DNA of 64,000 bases, from the NCBI RefSeq assembly GCF_009711125.1, contig NZ_WMIB01000004.1:62001-126000 (forward strand). Direction: 5' to 3'. This document shows, one piece after another, positions 42,970 through 52,706 of the stretch. Under the pieces are notes generated by a model. It was not told the origin of the DNA. It did not search any database and saw only the letters and a program-made list of their open reading frames with translations. The first letter of the stretch is position 1. Each line of letters begins with the position of its first letter. This DNA comes from Metabacillus mangrovi (GTDB taxonomy: Bacteria > Bacillota > Bacilli > Bacillales > Bacillaceae). The position numbers were made by a program, and so were the translations under genes.

Positions 42970-45072
42970 CTATTCTTCATCTTCCAGTACATTGTACGCC
43001 ATGCCAAACAATACGAGCTGGCTGTCTACTTCAGGTTCTTGTTTATCTCTCTGAACATAATTATAGATTCCATCTTCATTTTGTTCCCTAGCTTTCATAT
43101 TGTCCTCAAGCTGAACTGCCAGAATCCGGTTCAGACGCTTTTTAATGCACCCGTCAAAAATCGGGAACGCGATTTCAACCCTCTTCTCCATGTTTCTCGT
43201 CATCATATCTGCAGAGGAGAGGTATATTTTTTCTTCACCATTGTGATGGAAGTAATAAATGCGGCTGTGCTCCAGAAAACGCCCCACGATACTGCGGACA
43301 CGAATGTTCTCGCTGACACCTTTGATCCCCGGGCGAAGACAGCAGATTCCGCGGACGATCAAATCGACTTTTACACCGGCATTGCTTGCTTCATAGAGCT
43401 TCATAATAATATCTTTATCTGTTAATGAGTTCATTTTTGCAAGAATCCGGCCGTTTCCGAACTTTTTCTGGAACCCGATTTCCTGATCCATCAGCTTAAT
43501 AAAGTCGTTGCGGATGTCAAACGGCGCCACGGACAGATGGTGAAATTCCGGTTTCTCTGTGTATCCGCTTAAATAATTGAAAAAATTGGTAGCGTCAATT
43601 CCAAACTTGCGTTTCGACGTAATGATTCCCATATCTGTATAGATATTGGCCGTTTTCTCGTTGTAGTTGCCCGTGCCAAGATGAACGAAGCGTTCGATCC
43701 GGTTGTTTTTCTTGCGGACGACAAGGGTGATTTTGCTGTGGGTCTTAAGGTAGGTCATTCCGTATATTACGTGGCAGCCGGCCTTTTCAAGTTCTTTTGC
43801 CCATTGCACATTATTCTCTTCATCAAACCTTGCTTTCAATTCGACCAGGACGGTAACCTGTTTCCCGTTCTCAGCCGCCCTCTTCAATCCTTCGATAATA
43901 GGCGAACCGCCGCTTACCCGGTAGAGCGTCTGTTTAATCGCAAGAACATCAGGATCATCTGCTGCATCTGCCACAAAGTCCACAACCGGCTGAAAGGATT
44001 CATACGGGTGATGAAGGAATAAATCTCTTTCAGAGGCCTGATCAAAGAGGTACTCATCAGATGCCAAGTCTTTGGGAGGCTGCGGAATCAGCGTCTGGAA
44101 TTCGAGATGATCATACTTTACCGAAAGCTCTTTCGTAAAGCTGAATAAAAACGTCAGGTCCAGTGGACCTTCGATTTCATAGACATCCTTTTCGTGAATT
44201 TCCAGTTCCTGCAGAAGGTAGTTTAACACTTGCTGGTCGTAGCCGTCTTTAATGATCTCAAGCCGGACGGCCGCCCCCCATTTACGCTTCTTCAGTTCCT
44301 TTTCAATTTCCTTCAGAAGGTCGCGTGCCCCCTCTTCATGAATCGTCATATCAGCATTTCTGGTAATGCGGAACTGGGTAACGGATTCAACTGCATACCC
44401 TTTAAAAAGCTTATAAATGAAATAGCCGATAATATCTTCGAGAAGGACATAATGATCCCTGCTGCCCTCAAGCCTGATAAACCGGTCGAGCACGGAGGGA
44501 ACCTGAACGATTGCTGTCTTCTGTCTAAGCTCAGGCGGCGCATCCGGATCTTTCAGAACGATAGCCAGATTGAGGCTTTTGTTCAGCAGCATCGGAAAAG
44601 GCCGGTAGGCATCAACCGCCATAGGAGTCAGAACAGGAAATACCTGTTCTTCAAAATAGGTTTCCAGATGCTTCAGCTGAATGGCATCCAGGTCCTCCAA
44701 TTTTAAAAATTTAATGGATTCCTCCATCAGCTCAGGAAGCAAATGCTTCGTGAATGTGCGGCTCTGCAAATCTACAAGCCGGTGATTGTATTCTGCTATT
44801 TCAGACAGCTGTCTTTTTGGTGTCATCCCCGCTTTATTCTCGGGTTTATTGAAGCCTGCCTTAACCTGATCTTTAAGCCCGGCTACCCTTACCATGAAAA
44901 ATTCATCCAGATTGGAGCTGAAGATGGCCAGGAATTTGAGACGCTCAAGAAGCGGGTTTCTTATATCGATAGCTTCTTCAAGAACTCGTTCATTGAAAGC
45001 GAGCCAGCTAAGCTCGCGATTATTATAATAAGCAGGACTGCTTAAATCAGCAGGACTTTTTACGGTTGTCAT
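42970..45072 (-). CDS. ppk: Polyphosphate kinase Ppk1
   Basis: It makes inorganic polyphosphate from ATP reversibly. It has 700 residues in the four-domain Ppk1 layout: N-terminal helical domain (YYNNRELSWLAFNERVLEEA), head domain, and two phospholipase-D-like domains with TYLKTHSKITLVVR, whose His is phosphorylated, and LGTGNYNEKTANIYTDMG. The start is the ATG at 45072, with AGGTGG upstream; a GTG five codons earlier overlaps that site. It lies 115 bases downstream of ppx on the same strand. A tandem 16-bp repeat sits in the gap. Confidence 0.96.
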   Translation of the reverse strand: MTTVKSPADLSSPAYYNNRELSWLAFNERVLEEAIDIRNPLLERLKFLAIFSSNLDEFFMVRVAGLKDQVKAGFNKPENKAGMTPKRQLSEIAEYNHRLVDLQSRTFTKHLLPELMEESIKFLKLEDLDAIQLKHLETYFEEQVFPVLTPMAVDAYRPFPMLLNKSLNLAIVLKDPDAPPELRQKTAIVQVPSVLDRFIRLEGSRDHYVLLEDIIGYFIYKLFKGYAVESVTQFRITRNADMTIHEEGARDLLKEIEKELKKRKWGAAVRLEIIKDGYDQQVLNYLLQELEIHEKDVYEIEGPLDLTFLFSFTKELSVKYDHLEFQTLIPQPPKDLASDEYLFDQASERDLFLHHPYESFQPVVDFVADAADDPDVLAIKQTLYRVSGGSPIIEGLKRAAENGKQVTVLVELKARFDEENNVQWAKELEKAGCHVIYGMTYLKTHSKITLVVRKKNNRIERFVHLGTGNYNEKTANIYTDMGIITSKRKFGIDATNFFNYLSGYTEKPEFHHLSVAPFDIRNDFIKLMDQEIGFQKKFGNGRILAKMNSLTDKDIIMKLYEASNAGVKVDLIVRGICCLRPGIKGVSENIRVRSIVGRFLEHSRIYYFHHNGEEKIYLSSADMMTRNMEKRVEIAFPIFDGCIKKRLNRILAVQLEDNMKAREQNEDGIYNYVQRDKQEPEVDSQLVLFGMAYNVLEDEE

Positions 45073-45115
45073 ATGTAAGATCGCCACCTTTCTAGTTGTT
45101 ATCCTAGCAAAATTT

Positions 45116-45173
45116 TATGAAAAAGAAGTAAATGTATTGTAAAGAATTGCAATGTTAAAGAATCGCAATGTTC
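45116..45173 (-). repeat. Tandem 16-bp repeat and PhoP-like hexamers before ppk
   Basis: AAAGAATTGCAATGTT (45142-45157) is directly followed by AAAGAATCGCAATGTT (45158-45173), one base different. On the - strand TTTACA, TTTACT and TTCATA start 11 bp apart (45144, 45133 and 45122 downwards), recalling a PhoP box. The third is poor, so control by PhoP is only a possibility. Confidence 0.45.
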
Positions 45174-45187
45174 TTCTGGAGCTTGCT

Positions 45188-46720
45188 TCAGTCCGAATGG
45201 TGGAAGATGACTTCAACCGGCATTCTGAATAATTTTTCCACATGCTTTTTGTTCTTTTCGGTCTGATACGCTTCAGGCCCCCAGTCGGCACGGCAATCAG
45301 CATAAATCACAAGAGTACCGCCTTTGACCTCCATGTTCAGCGATTTGACGATGTCGCGCTTTGTGGAATTAAGGCTGTATACAAATTTTAAAACAGCCCC
45401 GGTCGTTCTGATCATCCGCTGCTCGTCTTTTGTAAACCATTCCTGGACAGGTTCAAGGTATTGCTTTAAAGCGGATTTCCCTACATAAGAAGCAACAAGT
45501 GCCGTCTTCAGCCGGTCCTTATGGTTCATGCCATCAATCGTCCGGTTTGCCAGCAGGTAAAACGTATGCCGGCTGCTCGACTCATGATCGATATACTGCC
45601 CGACATTAAAAACGAAAGCTCCTCTTTTTAAATCAATGAGTTCTTTGCCGGTATAAGAAACGAGCTGATTTTTTTCCAGCAGACGGACGAACTCAAGTGC
45701 AAGGTTCGTAACAGAAATCGCGTGATTCATATCGATCCGGAAATCCGAAGCCATTTCATAGAAGCTTTCTTCTACTACGTTTGGATAAGCACTGATTCCA
45801 TATTCCCTGATCAGATCTTCATAAAAGATTCCGTCCCTCAGACCTTTTCTGCTCATAACAAAAGCATTTGTTTTCACTTCACTGCACAGGGCTTCAAATA
45901 CGAGTGCTGCCGGAATGATCAGATCGGCGCGGTCTTTGGAAAGCCCGTCTGTTCTCTGCAGATCTTCAAATGTCTGCCCCTCCAGATATCCCAGAAGGCT
46001 GCTAATCTCTCCGAGTGTCATTTCATATTGATGGACTCCGGCAAACGGATATTCCTTTAAAGCCTGATTTACTTGGATAAGGTTCCGTGCACTGCCGCCT
46101 ATTCCGATAACGGGCAGCTGCGCATCCTTCAGCCAGGCAAGCGATCCAAGCTCACTTTCAATATGGGCTGAAAGAGCAGCACGCTCATGTTCTTCCGGAA
46201 GATCGCCTTTTACAAATCCTTTTTTTAATGAGAGAGCTCCAAACGGAAAGCTGTGATATTCCTTCAATTCCCTGTCTCTGAACATGGTAATCTCCGTGCT
46301 TCCCCCTCCGATATCGATGGTAATTCCATCCGTAATAGAAGTGGAATTAATGACAGCGAGATATCCGTAATATGCTTCTTCATACTCTGACAGAAGCCTG
46401 ATGCGGAAATCCGTTTCCCTTTCGGCGCGCAGCAGGATTTCATTTTTGTTTACTGCCTGTCTGACTGCTGCTGTTGCCACTGCACTGACAGTCTTTAGCT
46501 TATGATGCCTTGCTACTTCCTGAAAACTCTTCAGCGTTTGAATCATAAGAGCAATACCCTGTTCTTCAAGCACGTTTTCTTCATTTAAATAATTACGGAG
46601 CCTGGCAGCAGCCTTTACATTCTCAACTTCCTTCATCCTGCCGCTTGCATCCCGTTCATAGATGACCAGCCTGATTGTATTGGAACCTATATCGACAATT
46701 GCATATTTATCCTTATCCAT
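45188..46720 (-). CDS. ppx: Exopolyphosphatase (Ppx/GppA family)
   Basis: It degrades polyphosphate from the end, or hydrolyses pppGpp in some members. It has 510 residues: two actin-like domains (IVDIGSNTIRLVIYE, AVATAAVRQAVNKNE, TIDIGGGSTEITMF, IGIGGSARNL) followed by an HD-like helical region (residues about 310-430). The DIGGGSTE phosphate loop is intact. It is upstream of ppk and probably co-transcribed, so polymer synthesis and breakdown are encoded together. Confidence 0.93.
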   Translation of the reverse strand: MDKDKYAIVDIGSNTIRLVIYERDASGRMKEVENVKAAARLRNYLNEENVLEEQGIALMIQTLKSFQEVARHHKLKTVSAVATAAVRQAVNKNEILLRAERETDFRIRLLSEYEEAYYGYLAVINSTSITDGITIDIGGGSTEITMFRDRELKEYHSFPFGALSLKKGFVKGDLPEEHERAALSAHIESELGSLAWLKDAQLPVIGIGGSARNLIQVNQALKEYPFAGVHQYEMTLGEISSLLGYLEGQTFEDLQRTDGLSKDRADLIIPAALVFEALCSEVKTNAFVMSRKGLRDGIFYEDLIREYGISAYPNVVEESFYEMASDFRIDMNHAISVTNLALEFVRLLEKNQLVSYTGKELIDLKRGAFVFNVGQYIDHESSSRHTFYLLANRTIDGMNHKDRLKTALVASYVGKSALKQYLEPVQEWFTKDEQRMIRTTGAVLKFVYSLNSTKRDIVKSLNMEVKGGTLVIYADCRADWGPEAYQTEKNKKHVEKLFRMPVEVIFHHSD

Positions 46721-46852
46721 ATTCTATACACCCTTAACTATGTATGGTTTTTGAACCTTATTATACCATAACGGACTGCTTTCTCCTTCCTGATAAAAGG
46801 AAACAATTATTTGCATGTGCATAATTTGATGTTAGAGTTGAGGAGGGATAGA

Positions 46853-47347
46853 ATGACGTACCAGGTTAAACCAGGTGAGACGCTCCGTTCTATTGCAAAG
46901 GATTTCAGAATAGCTCCGGAATTATTGGCGCAGGCGAACGGCCTAAGTGTAACCGCGGCGCTTCCTCCCGGAAAGACGATTACGATTCCAGGCCTTCCTG
47001 AACCTTCTTCCCTGCCCTACAGAGTGGCAGTTTCAAGAAGCAAAAGGAAACTTGGTCTCTACCGGAATGGTGTTCTTATCAAACAATACCCGATTGCAGT
47101 CGGACGTATTCTTTACGCCACACCAACAGGGAATTTTGTAATCGTGAACAGGCAGCCGAATCCAGGCGGACCCTATGGGAAGATGTGGCTGTCTCTCTCT
47201 AAGACAGGTTACGGAATCCACGGAACCAATAATCCTTCATCGATCGGCCAGGCGGTTTCAAAAGGATGTGTCAGAATGTTCAACAAAGATGTTCTCGAGC
47301 TATCCGCCATCATCCAAAACGGAACAGCCGTCTCTATTACTCCATAA
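46853..47347 (+). CDS. ykuD: L,D-transpeptidase YkuD
   Basis: It cross-links or modifies peptidoglycan by L,D-transpeptidation. It has 164 residues: a LysM wall-binding motif (YQVKPGETLRSIAKDF ... PPGKTITIPG, residues 3-48), then the YkuD catalytic domain with YGIHGTNNPSSIG and SKGCVRMFNKDV, where the Cys is the nucleophile. No signal peptide is visible, as in B. subtilis YkuD. The start is the ATG at 46853, after GAGGAGGG; the upstream in-frame ATG has no site. It is divergent from ppx. Confidence 0.94.
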   Translation: MTYQVKPGETLRSIAKDFRIAPELLAQANGLSVTAALPPGKTITIPGLPEPSSLPYRVAVSRSKRKLGLYRNGVLIKQYPIAVGRILYATPTGNFVIVNRQPNPGGPYGKMWLSLSKTGYGIHGTNNPSSIGQAVSKGCVRMFNKDVLELSAIIQNGTAVSITP

Positions 47348-47469
47348 TGAAGGAAATGTAAAGACTAATGTTAGTAAAAAATTTACAAACATTCCATGTT
47401 AAAAGCGAAAGGATTCACTTATAATAACTAATGAATCAACCGGATTAAAAGGTGAATAGGAGCGTTATA

Positions 47470-48765
47470 ATGGAGATTTTTAAAAATCCTAATTTCGTAA
47501 AGCTCTTTTTTGCAGCCCTTTCTTCGCAAATGGGAACTACGATCGGGAACATGGCTTTTGCTTTTTATATGCTTGAACACTTTAGCAGCCAGCCCTATTA
47601 TGCGACGCTTGCAGAGCTTATGTATTCCCTGCCGACCCTGTTCGTCTTTTTTCTCGTAGGGGTTGTGGCAGACCGATTTGACAGAAAAAAAGTAGCTGAA
47701 AACTGTGACTGGATCCGGGCAGGATTAAGCGTCGTTCTTTTTGGAGCGCTCTTTCTCGATTCAATTCCGCTGATCTTTTTCATCCTGTTTTTGAGAAGCG
47801 CAGTGACTAAGTTCTTCTTCCCTGCTGAGAACAGTCTTGTACAGGGAATATTGAAAAAAGATCAGTATGCTAAAGCAGCAGGACTGAATCAAATCCTTTT
47901 CAGTCTCTTTATGGTATTTGGAGTCGGACTCGGCGCCATAGCTTATAAAACCATAGGAATCCATGGAGCAGTCGTGATCGACTTCATTAGTTTTGTAGTT
48001 TCAGCATTCCTGATCCGTTCCTGTAAAATTCCAAAAGGCGCACGGCTCCCTAACGGCAAGCTCGAATGGAAGGATATCAATTTTAAGACCTCTTACCGCG
48101 ATTTCAGAGACGGCATCGTTTACATCATTCAAAACAAGCTCCTTGCCGTCATCATATTCGGATTTTTCGTATTCGGTTTTGTTAATGGGGGGTTTGCAAT
48201 CCTTCCTATGTTTACAATGAAGTACAAGCTTTCACCTGAAAATTACGAATGGTACGCTTCTTTCTTCGCGGTCTCCCTGGGGATCGGGCTTCTTGCCGGA
48301 AGTGCGGCAGCCACTTTTATGGAGAAGAAAATCAAACCGCATTTAATGATGATCGTTCCGATTTTAGCGGCGTCCGCTCTGATCGTTCTCCTCGGGTTTA
48401 CCGACCACATGTGGGTCTATCTGACAACTGTCTTTTTCATCGGCATCTGTCTCGGACCGATTAACATCGCTATCGGAGGCTGGATGCCCAAAATTGTAAA
48501 TCCAAAGCTGATGGGAAGAGTCAGCGGGTGGATTGATCCGCTGATGATGACTGCTCAGTCTATAACCCTCGGTTTGATCGCTCTGATCTTCCCCAAGTTC
48601 ATCGAGACCATTGACTACATTTATTATGCGATGGCGGTCGTGATCTTCCTGGTGTTCGTCTTTTATGCGCTAACACTGCCTAAGCTCAGCCAGCAGGCTT
48701 TAATGGAAGAAAAGAGAAACAACCTTACTGAAAAGCAAGTAAAAAAAGGAATGAAGACTGTCTAA
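47470..48765 (+). CDS. ykuC: MFS transporter YkuC
   Basis: A 431-residue, 12-helix major facilitator. The loop 2-3 motif reads GVVADRFDRKKVAE, and the general pattern (KLFFAALSSQMGTTIGNMAF at the start) is that of the macrolide-efflux-like group to which YkuC belongs. The substrate is unknown. The start is the ATG at 47470, with AGGAG 7 bases upstream, rather than the GTG at 47452. It follows ykuD, as in Bacillus, and ends at a strong terminator. Confidence 0.88.
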   Translation: MEIFKNPNFVKLFFAALSSQMGTTIGNMAFAFYMLEHFSSQPYYATLAELMYSLPTLFVFFLVGVVADRFDRKKVAENCDWIRAGLSVVLFGALFLDSIPLIFFILFLRSAVTKFFFPAENSLVQGILKKDQYAKAAGLNQILFSLFMVFGVGLGAIAYKTIGIHGAVVIDFISFVVSAFLIRSCKIPKGARLPNGKLEWKDINFKTSYRDFRDGIVYIIQNKLLAVIIFGFFVFGFVNGGFAILPMFTMKYKLSPENYEWYASFFAVSLGIGLLAGSAAATFMEKKIKPHLMMIVPILAASALIVLLGFTDHMWVYLTTVFFIGICLGPINIAIGGWMPKIVNPKLMGRVSGWIDPLMMTAQSITLGLIALIFPKFIETIDYIYYAMAVVIFLVFVFYALTLPKLSQQALMEEKRNNLTEKQVKKGMKTV

Positions 48766-48792
48766 ACGGGCCCTTCACAAAAAAATATTCAG

Positions 48793-48823
48793 GAGAACGC
48801 CTTAAATGGCGTTCTCTTTTTTT
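48793..48823 (+). terminator. Terminator after ykuC
   Basis: Arms GAGAACGCC (48793-48801) and GGCGTTCTC (48808-48816) followed by T7. Confidence 0.9.
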
Positions 48824-49029
48824 GCATGAATAGTGAACATACGGCTGATGCCAGCAGGACCTTCTGTGTGTGCAATGCCGGTTCAAAGCCCCTCCACGAG
48901 CAGCAATCTGCATTCACAGGGACAAATATAATAGAATAAATGACCCATGGATTGAAATCCTAATGCTAAATCTTGTCGAATTTAGTATAATTAGAAATAA
49001 ATGCTACTGCTTCCAAAGGTTGTGTATCG

Positions 49030-50538
49030 ATGGAGATCTATTCTTCTTTTATAAAAACAATTATTAAAAACTATATTGCAGGCTCCCTGATTGCCGTATT
49101 CGGAGTGGGATCCGTTTTTATCTTTTCTACCCTGTCTGTGACGCCGGGAGAAGGACTGATCCTTCTTGCGATCATGCTGGGATCATTCGTCTGCATGGTT
49201 TCAGCCGATATTCTTTTTCTTAAGCACCAGCTTAAGAGAGTAAAAAGAGGGCTGCATCCGGATGCGGACTTGAACCTGCTCAAATCTGCTTTTCATGAAG
49301 TGCATAAATTTCCGATGAATACAATTATCCGCATTAATTTTCCGCACCTTCTTGGCTTCTCCCTGCCCGGCTTCTCGCTTGCAGCATACCTTTACAGCCT
49401 TGGAGTTTTCAGCTTTCCCGGCTATTACATTATCCTCGCTGTTGTCGGCTCTATTCTGATTGCCGGCATGCACAGTGTTATTGAGTATTTCATGGTGACA
49501 AAGTCGATCAAACCTCTTTTACAGGATTTGAGAAAAAGAGCGCTGATGCGCTATTACACGGATCTTGCTCAGGAATCAAAAGTTTATACTTCCATAAGAA
49601 GCAAGGTGCTGTTTACGGTCATCTATATCGGCATCTTCCCGCTGCTGCTCTTCAGTCTCGCTACCCAGGTCCACTTGAACGAAGCTTCCATCCAGCTGAC
49701 TAAAGAGTACTGGAGCTGGGCGGCCATGGTTGTTCTAATATCCGTAGCTTTCTCATCCTATGTCTGTTTTTTGCTTCTCAAAGATATAGGGGAGCCGATC
49801 GCCAGTCTTGAAAAAGGGATGAGACTCGTAAAGAAAGGAAAATATGAGTACAGGAACGAAGTGTATTCAGACGAATTTTCCCGCCTGATTGCAGGCTATA
49901 ACCAAATGCTTGAGGGATTGAAGGCGAAGGACCGCATCAACAGTCTTCTAACAGAAAGTTTATTCAGGACGCTTGCCATGACACTTGATGCAAAAGACCT
50001 TTATACAGCAGGGCATTCTGTACGAGTGGCAGAATATGCGTTTATTATTGGCGAGCGATCGGGTATGAATAAAGAAGAACTTGATTTGCTGAAGAAAACG
50101 GCTCTCCTGCACGATATCGGCAAAATTGGAATCAGAGACAGTATTTTACTGAAAGACGGGAAACTGACAGCTGAAGAATTTGAAGAAATCAAGCGTCATC
50201 CTGTCATCGGCGCAAACATACTGGGCAATGTAGAACCAGCATCAGCTATGGCACCGCTTATTCCCGGGGTAAAGTACCATCATGAAAGATATGACGGATT
50301 TGGATACCCTGAAGGGCTGAAAGGGCATGAAATCCCCAAATTCGGAAGAATACTTGCCGTTGCAGATGCATACGATGCTATGACTTCAGACCGTCCATAC
50401 CGGAAAGGAATGCCGGTGGGCAAAGCACTTTCTATTATCCGTGAAGGAAAAGGAACGCAGTGGGATCCGGTCTATGCCGAGGTGTTTCTGCAGCACATGG
50501 AGTCACAGGGCTATCTGGGTGAGGAAGTAGGTTCATGA
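49030..50538 (+). CDS. Membrane HD-GYP phosphodiesterase
   Basis: A 502-residue protein with several membrane helices in the first 260 residues, a HAMP linker (IASLEKGMRLVKKGKYEYRN ... LIAGYNQMLEGL), and a C-terminal HD-GYP domain. The catalytic motifs are complete: AGHSVRVAEYA, LLHDIGKIGI, RHPVIGANIL, KYHHERYDGFGYP and AVADAYDAMTSDRPYRK. HD-GYP proteins hydrolyse c-di-GMP or related dinucleotides. The ATG is preceded by a weak GGTTG-type site. The gene is inserted between ykuC and ykyB relative to the B. subtilis order I recall. The 264-bp gap before it holds the ykuC terminator and no other feature I can name. Confidence 0.9.
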   Translation: MEIYSSFIKTIIKNYIAGSLIAVFGVGSVFIFSTLSVTPGEGLILLAIMLGSFVCMVSADILFLKHQLKRVKRGLHPDADLNLLKSAFHEVHKFPMNTIIRINFPHLLGFSLPGFSLAAYLYSLGVFSFPGYYIILAVVGSILIAGMHSVIEYFMVTKSIKPLLQDLRKRALMRYYTDLAQESKVYTSIRSKVLFTVIYIGIFPLLLFSLATQVHLNEASIQLTKEYWSWAAMVVLISVAFSSYVCFLLLKDIGEPIASLEKGMRLVKKGKYEYRNEVYSDEFSRLIAGYNQMLEGLKAKDRINSLLTESLFRTLAMTLDAKDLYTAGHSVRVAEYAFIIGERSGMNKEELDLLKKTALLHDIGKIGIRDSILLKDGKLTAEEFEEIKRHPVIGANILGNVEPASAMAPLIPGVKYHHERYDGFGYPEGLKGHEIPKFGRILAVADAYDAMTSDRPYRKGMPVGKALSIIREGKGTQWDPVYAEVFLQHMESQGYLGEEVGS

Positions 50539-50628
50539 CTTGAGACCATATTGCAATTTTGTTTCGGTTCCGTATAATTGTATTAAACCAGCCAATTCAT
50601 GATTGGCGGATGAAGGAGAATAGGTAAA

Positions 50629-51093
50629 ATGGACAGACAGAAAGAGCAGCCGCTGCACATGAATACAGAGAATCTGGCAAAAGCGGTATACACTGTAAAT
50701 AAACATGCTAAAACAGCACCAAACCCGAAATATCTCTATTATTTAAAGAAAAAAGCCCTTCTCAAGCTGATCACCGAGGGCAAAGCAGAAAAAAAAGGCC
50801 TTCACTTTTCCCAAAACCCCAAATACAGTAAACAGCAGTCTGATGTATTAGTTTGTGCAGGCTCCTATTACTTTCACATGCCTCCAGCAAAAGAGGATTT
50901 TCATCAGCTTCCTCACCTTGGTTCATTGAATCAGTCCTACCGCAATCCAAAATCCCACCTATCATTAAGTAAAGCAAAAGAACTTCTGCAAGCTTACACC
51001 GGGATCAAAGAAGAGCAGCCGTCAAAGAGGCCGGTGGCACACTCCCGTACATATGTGAAGCCGGTCTTTAAGAAGCTAGGAGAAAATTATTAA
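50629..51093 (+). CDS. ykyB: YkyB family protein
   Basis: A 154-residue, strongly basic cytosolic protein of unknown function. It is conserved in Bacillus near cheV: LAKAVYTVNKHAKTAPNPKY, LYYLKKKALLKLITEGKAEK and GLHFSQNPKYSKQQSDVLVC. AAGGAG precedes the ATG. It ends at a strong terminator, and the next gene is convergent. Confidence 0.88.
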   Translation: MDRQKEQPLHMNTENLAKAVYTVNKHAKTAPNPKYLYYLKKKALLKLITEGKAEKKGLHFSQNPKYSKQQSDVLVCAGSYYFHMPPAKEDFHQLPHLGSLNQSYRNPKSHLSLSKAKELLQAYTGIKEEQPSKRPVAHSRTYVKPVFKKLGENY

Positions 51094-51094
51094 C

Positions 51095-51132
51095 AGAAAA
51101 CCCCGGGAATGCCTGATCCCCGGGGTTTTCCT
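51095..51132. terminator. Terminator after ykyB
   Basis: Arms AAAACCCCGGG (51097-51107) and CCCGGGGTTTT (51118-51128). Confidence 0.88.
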
Positions 51133-51157
51133 TATTTAATGGCGGAATTTCTCAAAA

Positions 51158-51697
51158 TCAGCTGAATACTCTGTGATACAGGCGCTCCAGCGTAAAAAAG
51201 TAAGTCGGGACCTCTGAGGGCTCAAGGTTTTTAAACAGCTCTTTTACGACTTCTCCATAGTACCAGGACTGCTCCTCTTTCCCTCTTTTGAAATGCGTCC
51301 ATAGAGCCTCGCCATGCTTTGCATATTCCTGCTCGATGCTCTGAAGGTTGTCCAGCTTGTCAGCGGCCAGCAGCATTTTTTCTTCGAGTGAGGCTGCTCC
51401 TGCATGGGAGATTGTCGCCTGCTTCCGCTCCTCCCAGGAACCGGATTTATCTTCTGTGTTGAAGGCTACGAGCTTCGCTACCCCGGCTCCAAATCTCTCT
51501 TCCAGATCCTCAAGGCTTGTATCCGTATCTTCAACCGTATCATGAAGATAACCTGCTGCGATCAGCTCCTCGGATGCTCCCGCTTTCAAAAGGATGGTTG
51601 CTGTGTTCTCTGCATGCTGAAAATAAGGGGTTCCCGAGAGCTTCCGCACCTGTCCGCGGTGGGCGGATTCAGCAAACCGTTTCGCTTCTGCAATCAA
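51158..51697 (-). CDS. HD-domain small alarmone hydrolase
   Basis: A 179-residue cytosolic protein of the (p)ppGpp hydrolase type without a synthetase domain. The HD motifs are in order: GTPYFQHAENTATILL (first His), AGYLHDTVEDTDTS (HD plus the ED pair typical of RelA/SpoT hydrolases) and LLAADKLDNLQSI (Asp). It could remove pyrophosphate from (p)ppGpp like MESH1 and other small alarmone hydrolases. It starts at TTG with AGGATG upstream. It lies 30 bases after cheV on the same strand. Confidence 0.82.
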   Translation of the reverse strand: MIAEAKRFAESAHRGQVRKLSGTPYFQHAENTATILLKAGASEELIAAGYLHDTVEDTDTSLEDLEERFGAGVAKLVAFNTEDKSGSWEERKQATISHAGAASLEEKMLLAADKLDNLQSIEQEYAKHGEALWTHFKRGKEEQSWYYGEVVKELFKNLEPSEVPTYFFTLERLYHRVFS

Positions 51698-51727
51698 TTC
51701 GCCGCATCCTTTCTGCTTTTTTTCTAA

Positions 51728-52630
51728 CTATAGAATAAACCGGTCAATCAATGCAACCAATTCTCCGATTTCAGGTTTGCTTACCTGGCCAGCAGCTCCT
51801 ACCTTCTCTCCCTTATGCAGCAGATCGTTCGTAATGAGGGAAGAGAAGATAATGACAGGAAGCTCTTGCAGACGGCTGTCCTCCTTTATTCGCTTTGTCA
51901 GGTGATGCCCGTCCATCTGAGGCATCTCGATGTCTGTTATAAGCAGCTGGAACGCTTCACGGATGGGACCCTTTTCGGCCTCGTTTTCAAGAAACTGAAG
52001 GGCTTCTTTGCCGTTCTCAAAAAATTCGGCCTCTGCAAACCCTGCCTCCTCAAGGGTTTCTTTTAAAAGCTTACGAAGGAGTGGTGAATCTTCAGCAACA
52101 GCAATTCTTTTGGATGAGCGCTCCCGTTTCCCGAGCCTTCTTACTCTGTCCATTGTAAGACCGGAAGAAGGATCGATATCCATAACGATTTTTTCAAAAT
52201 CGAGCATCATCAGCATATGGCCATTTAACTGGATTACACCTGTTACATGAGATTCAAACCCTTGATACATGGATGAAGGCTTCTCGATCAGCTCCCACGA
52301 AACACGGTGGATCTGGGTTACCCCGTGAACGTGGAAAATCAGCTTCTGCTTATTAAATTCCGTTACGATAAATTTGTCGGCAGAGGTTAGCGCCCGTTCA
52401 GCAAGACCGAGAGCTTTTGCGGTATGAATGACCGGCAGAACCTCTCCGCGAAGTTCAATGATGCCTGTTACATAGGGGTGGGAATGCGGAACGGCTGTTA
52501 CCGGAACCGGCTGAATAATTTCTTTTACTTTAATGACATTGATTCCGAAATGGTTTTCCCCAATGAGAAACTCAACCAGTTCCAGCTCATTTGTTCCGCT
52601 GTCCAGCAAAATGCCTTTGTTTGAATCCAT
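51728..52630 (-). CDS. cheV: Chemotaxis coupling protein CheV
   Basis: It links chemoreceptors to CheA and mediates adaptation. It has 300 residues: a CheW-like domain (LELVEFLIGENHFGINVIKV, VTGIIELRGEVLPVI) and a receiver domain with acidic pocket VAEDSPLL, phosphorylated Asp in ITDIEMPQMDG, and IFSSL and SKP switch residues. The start is the ATG at 52630, with GGAGG 8 bases upstream. Its place near ykyB agrees with Bacillus. No other chemotaxis genes are nearby. Confidence 0.95.
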   Translation of the reverse strand: MDSNKGILLDSGTNELELVEFLIGENHFGINVIKVKEIIQPVPVTAVPHSHPYVTGIIELRGEVLPVIHTAKALGLAERALTSADKFIVTEFNKQKLIFHVHGVTQIHRVSWELIEKPSSMYQGFESHVTGVIQLNGHMLMMLDFEKIVMDIDPSSGLTMDRVRRLGKRERSSKRIAVAEDSPLLRKLLKETLEEAGFAEAEFFENGKEALQFLENEAEKGPIREAFQLLITDIEMPQMDGHHLTKRIKEDSRLQELPVIIFSSLITNDLLHKGEKVGAAGQVSKPEIGELVALIDRFIL

Positions 52631-52675
52631 ACAGTATTCCTCCATTGTGCAATATACCATTTATATCGGCTGAAA

Positions 52676-52706
52676 AACCCGGCTCATAAAGCAGATGCCG
52701 GGTTAA
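52676..52706 (-). terminator. Terminator after the DUF1906 gene
   Basis: On the - strand AACCCGGC and GCCGGGTT form a stem with a 13-base loop, then a T run. Confidence 0.8.
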
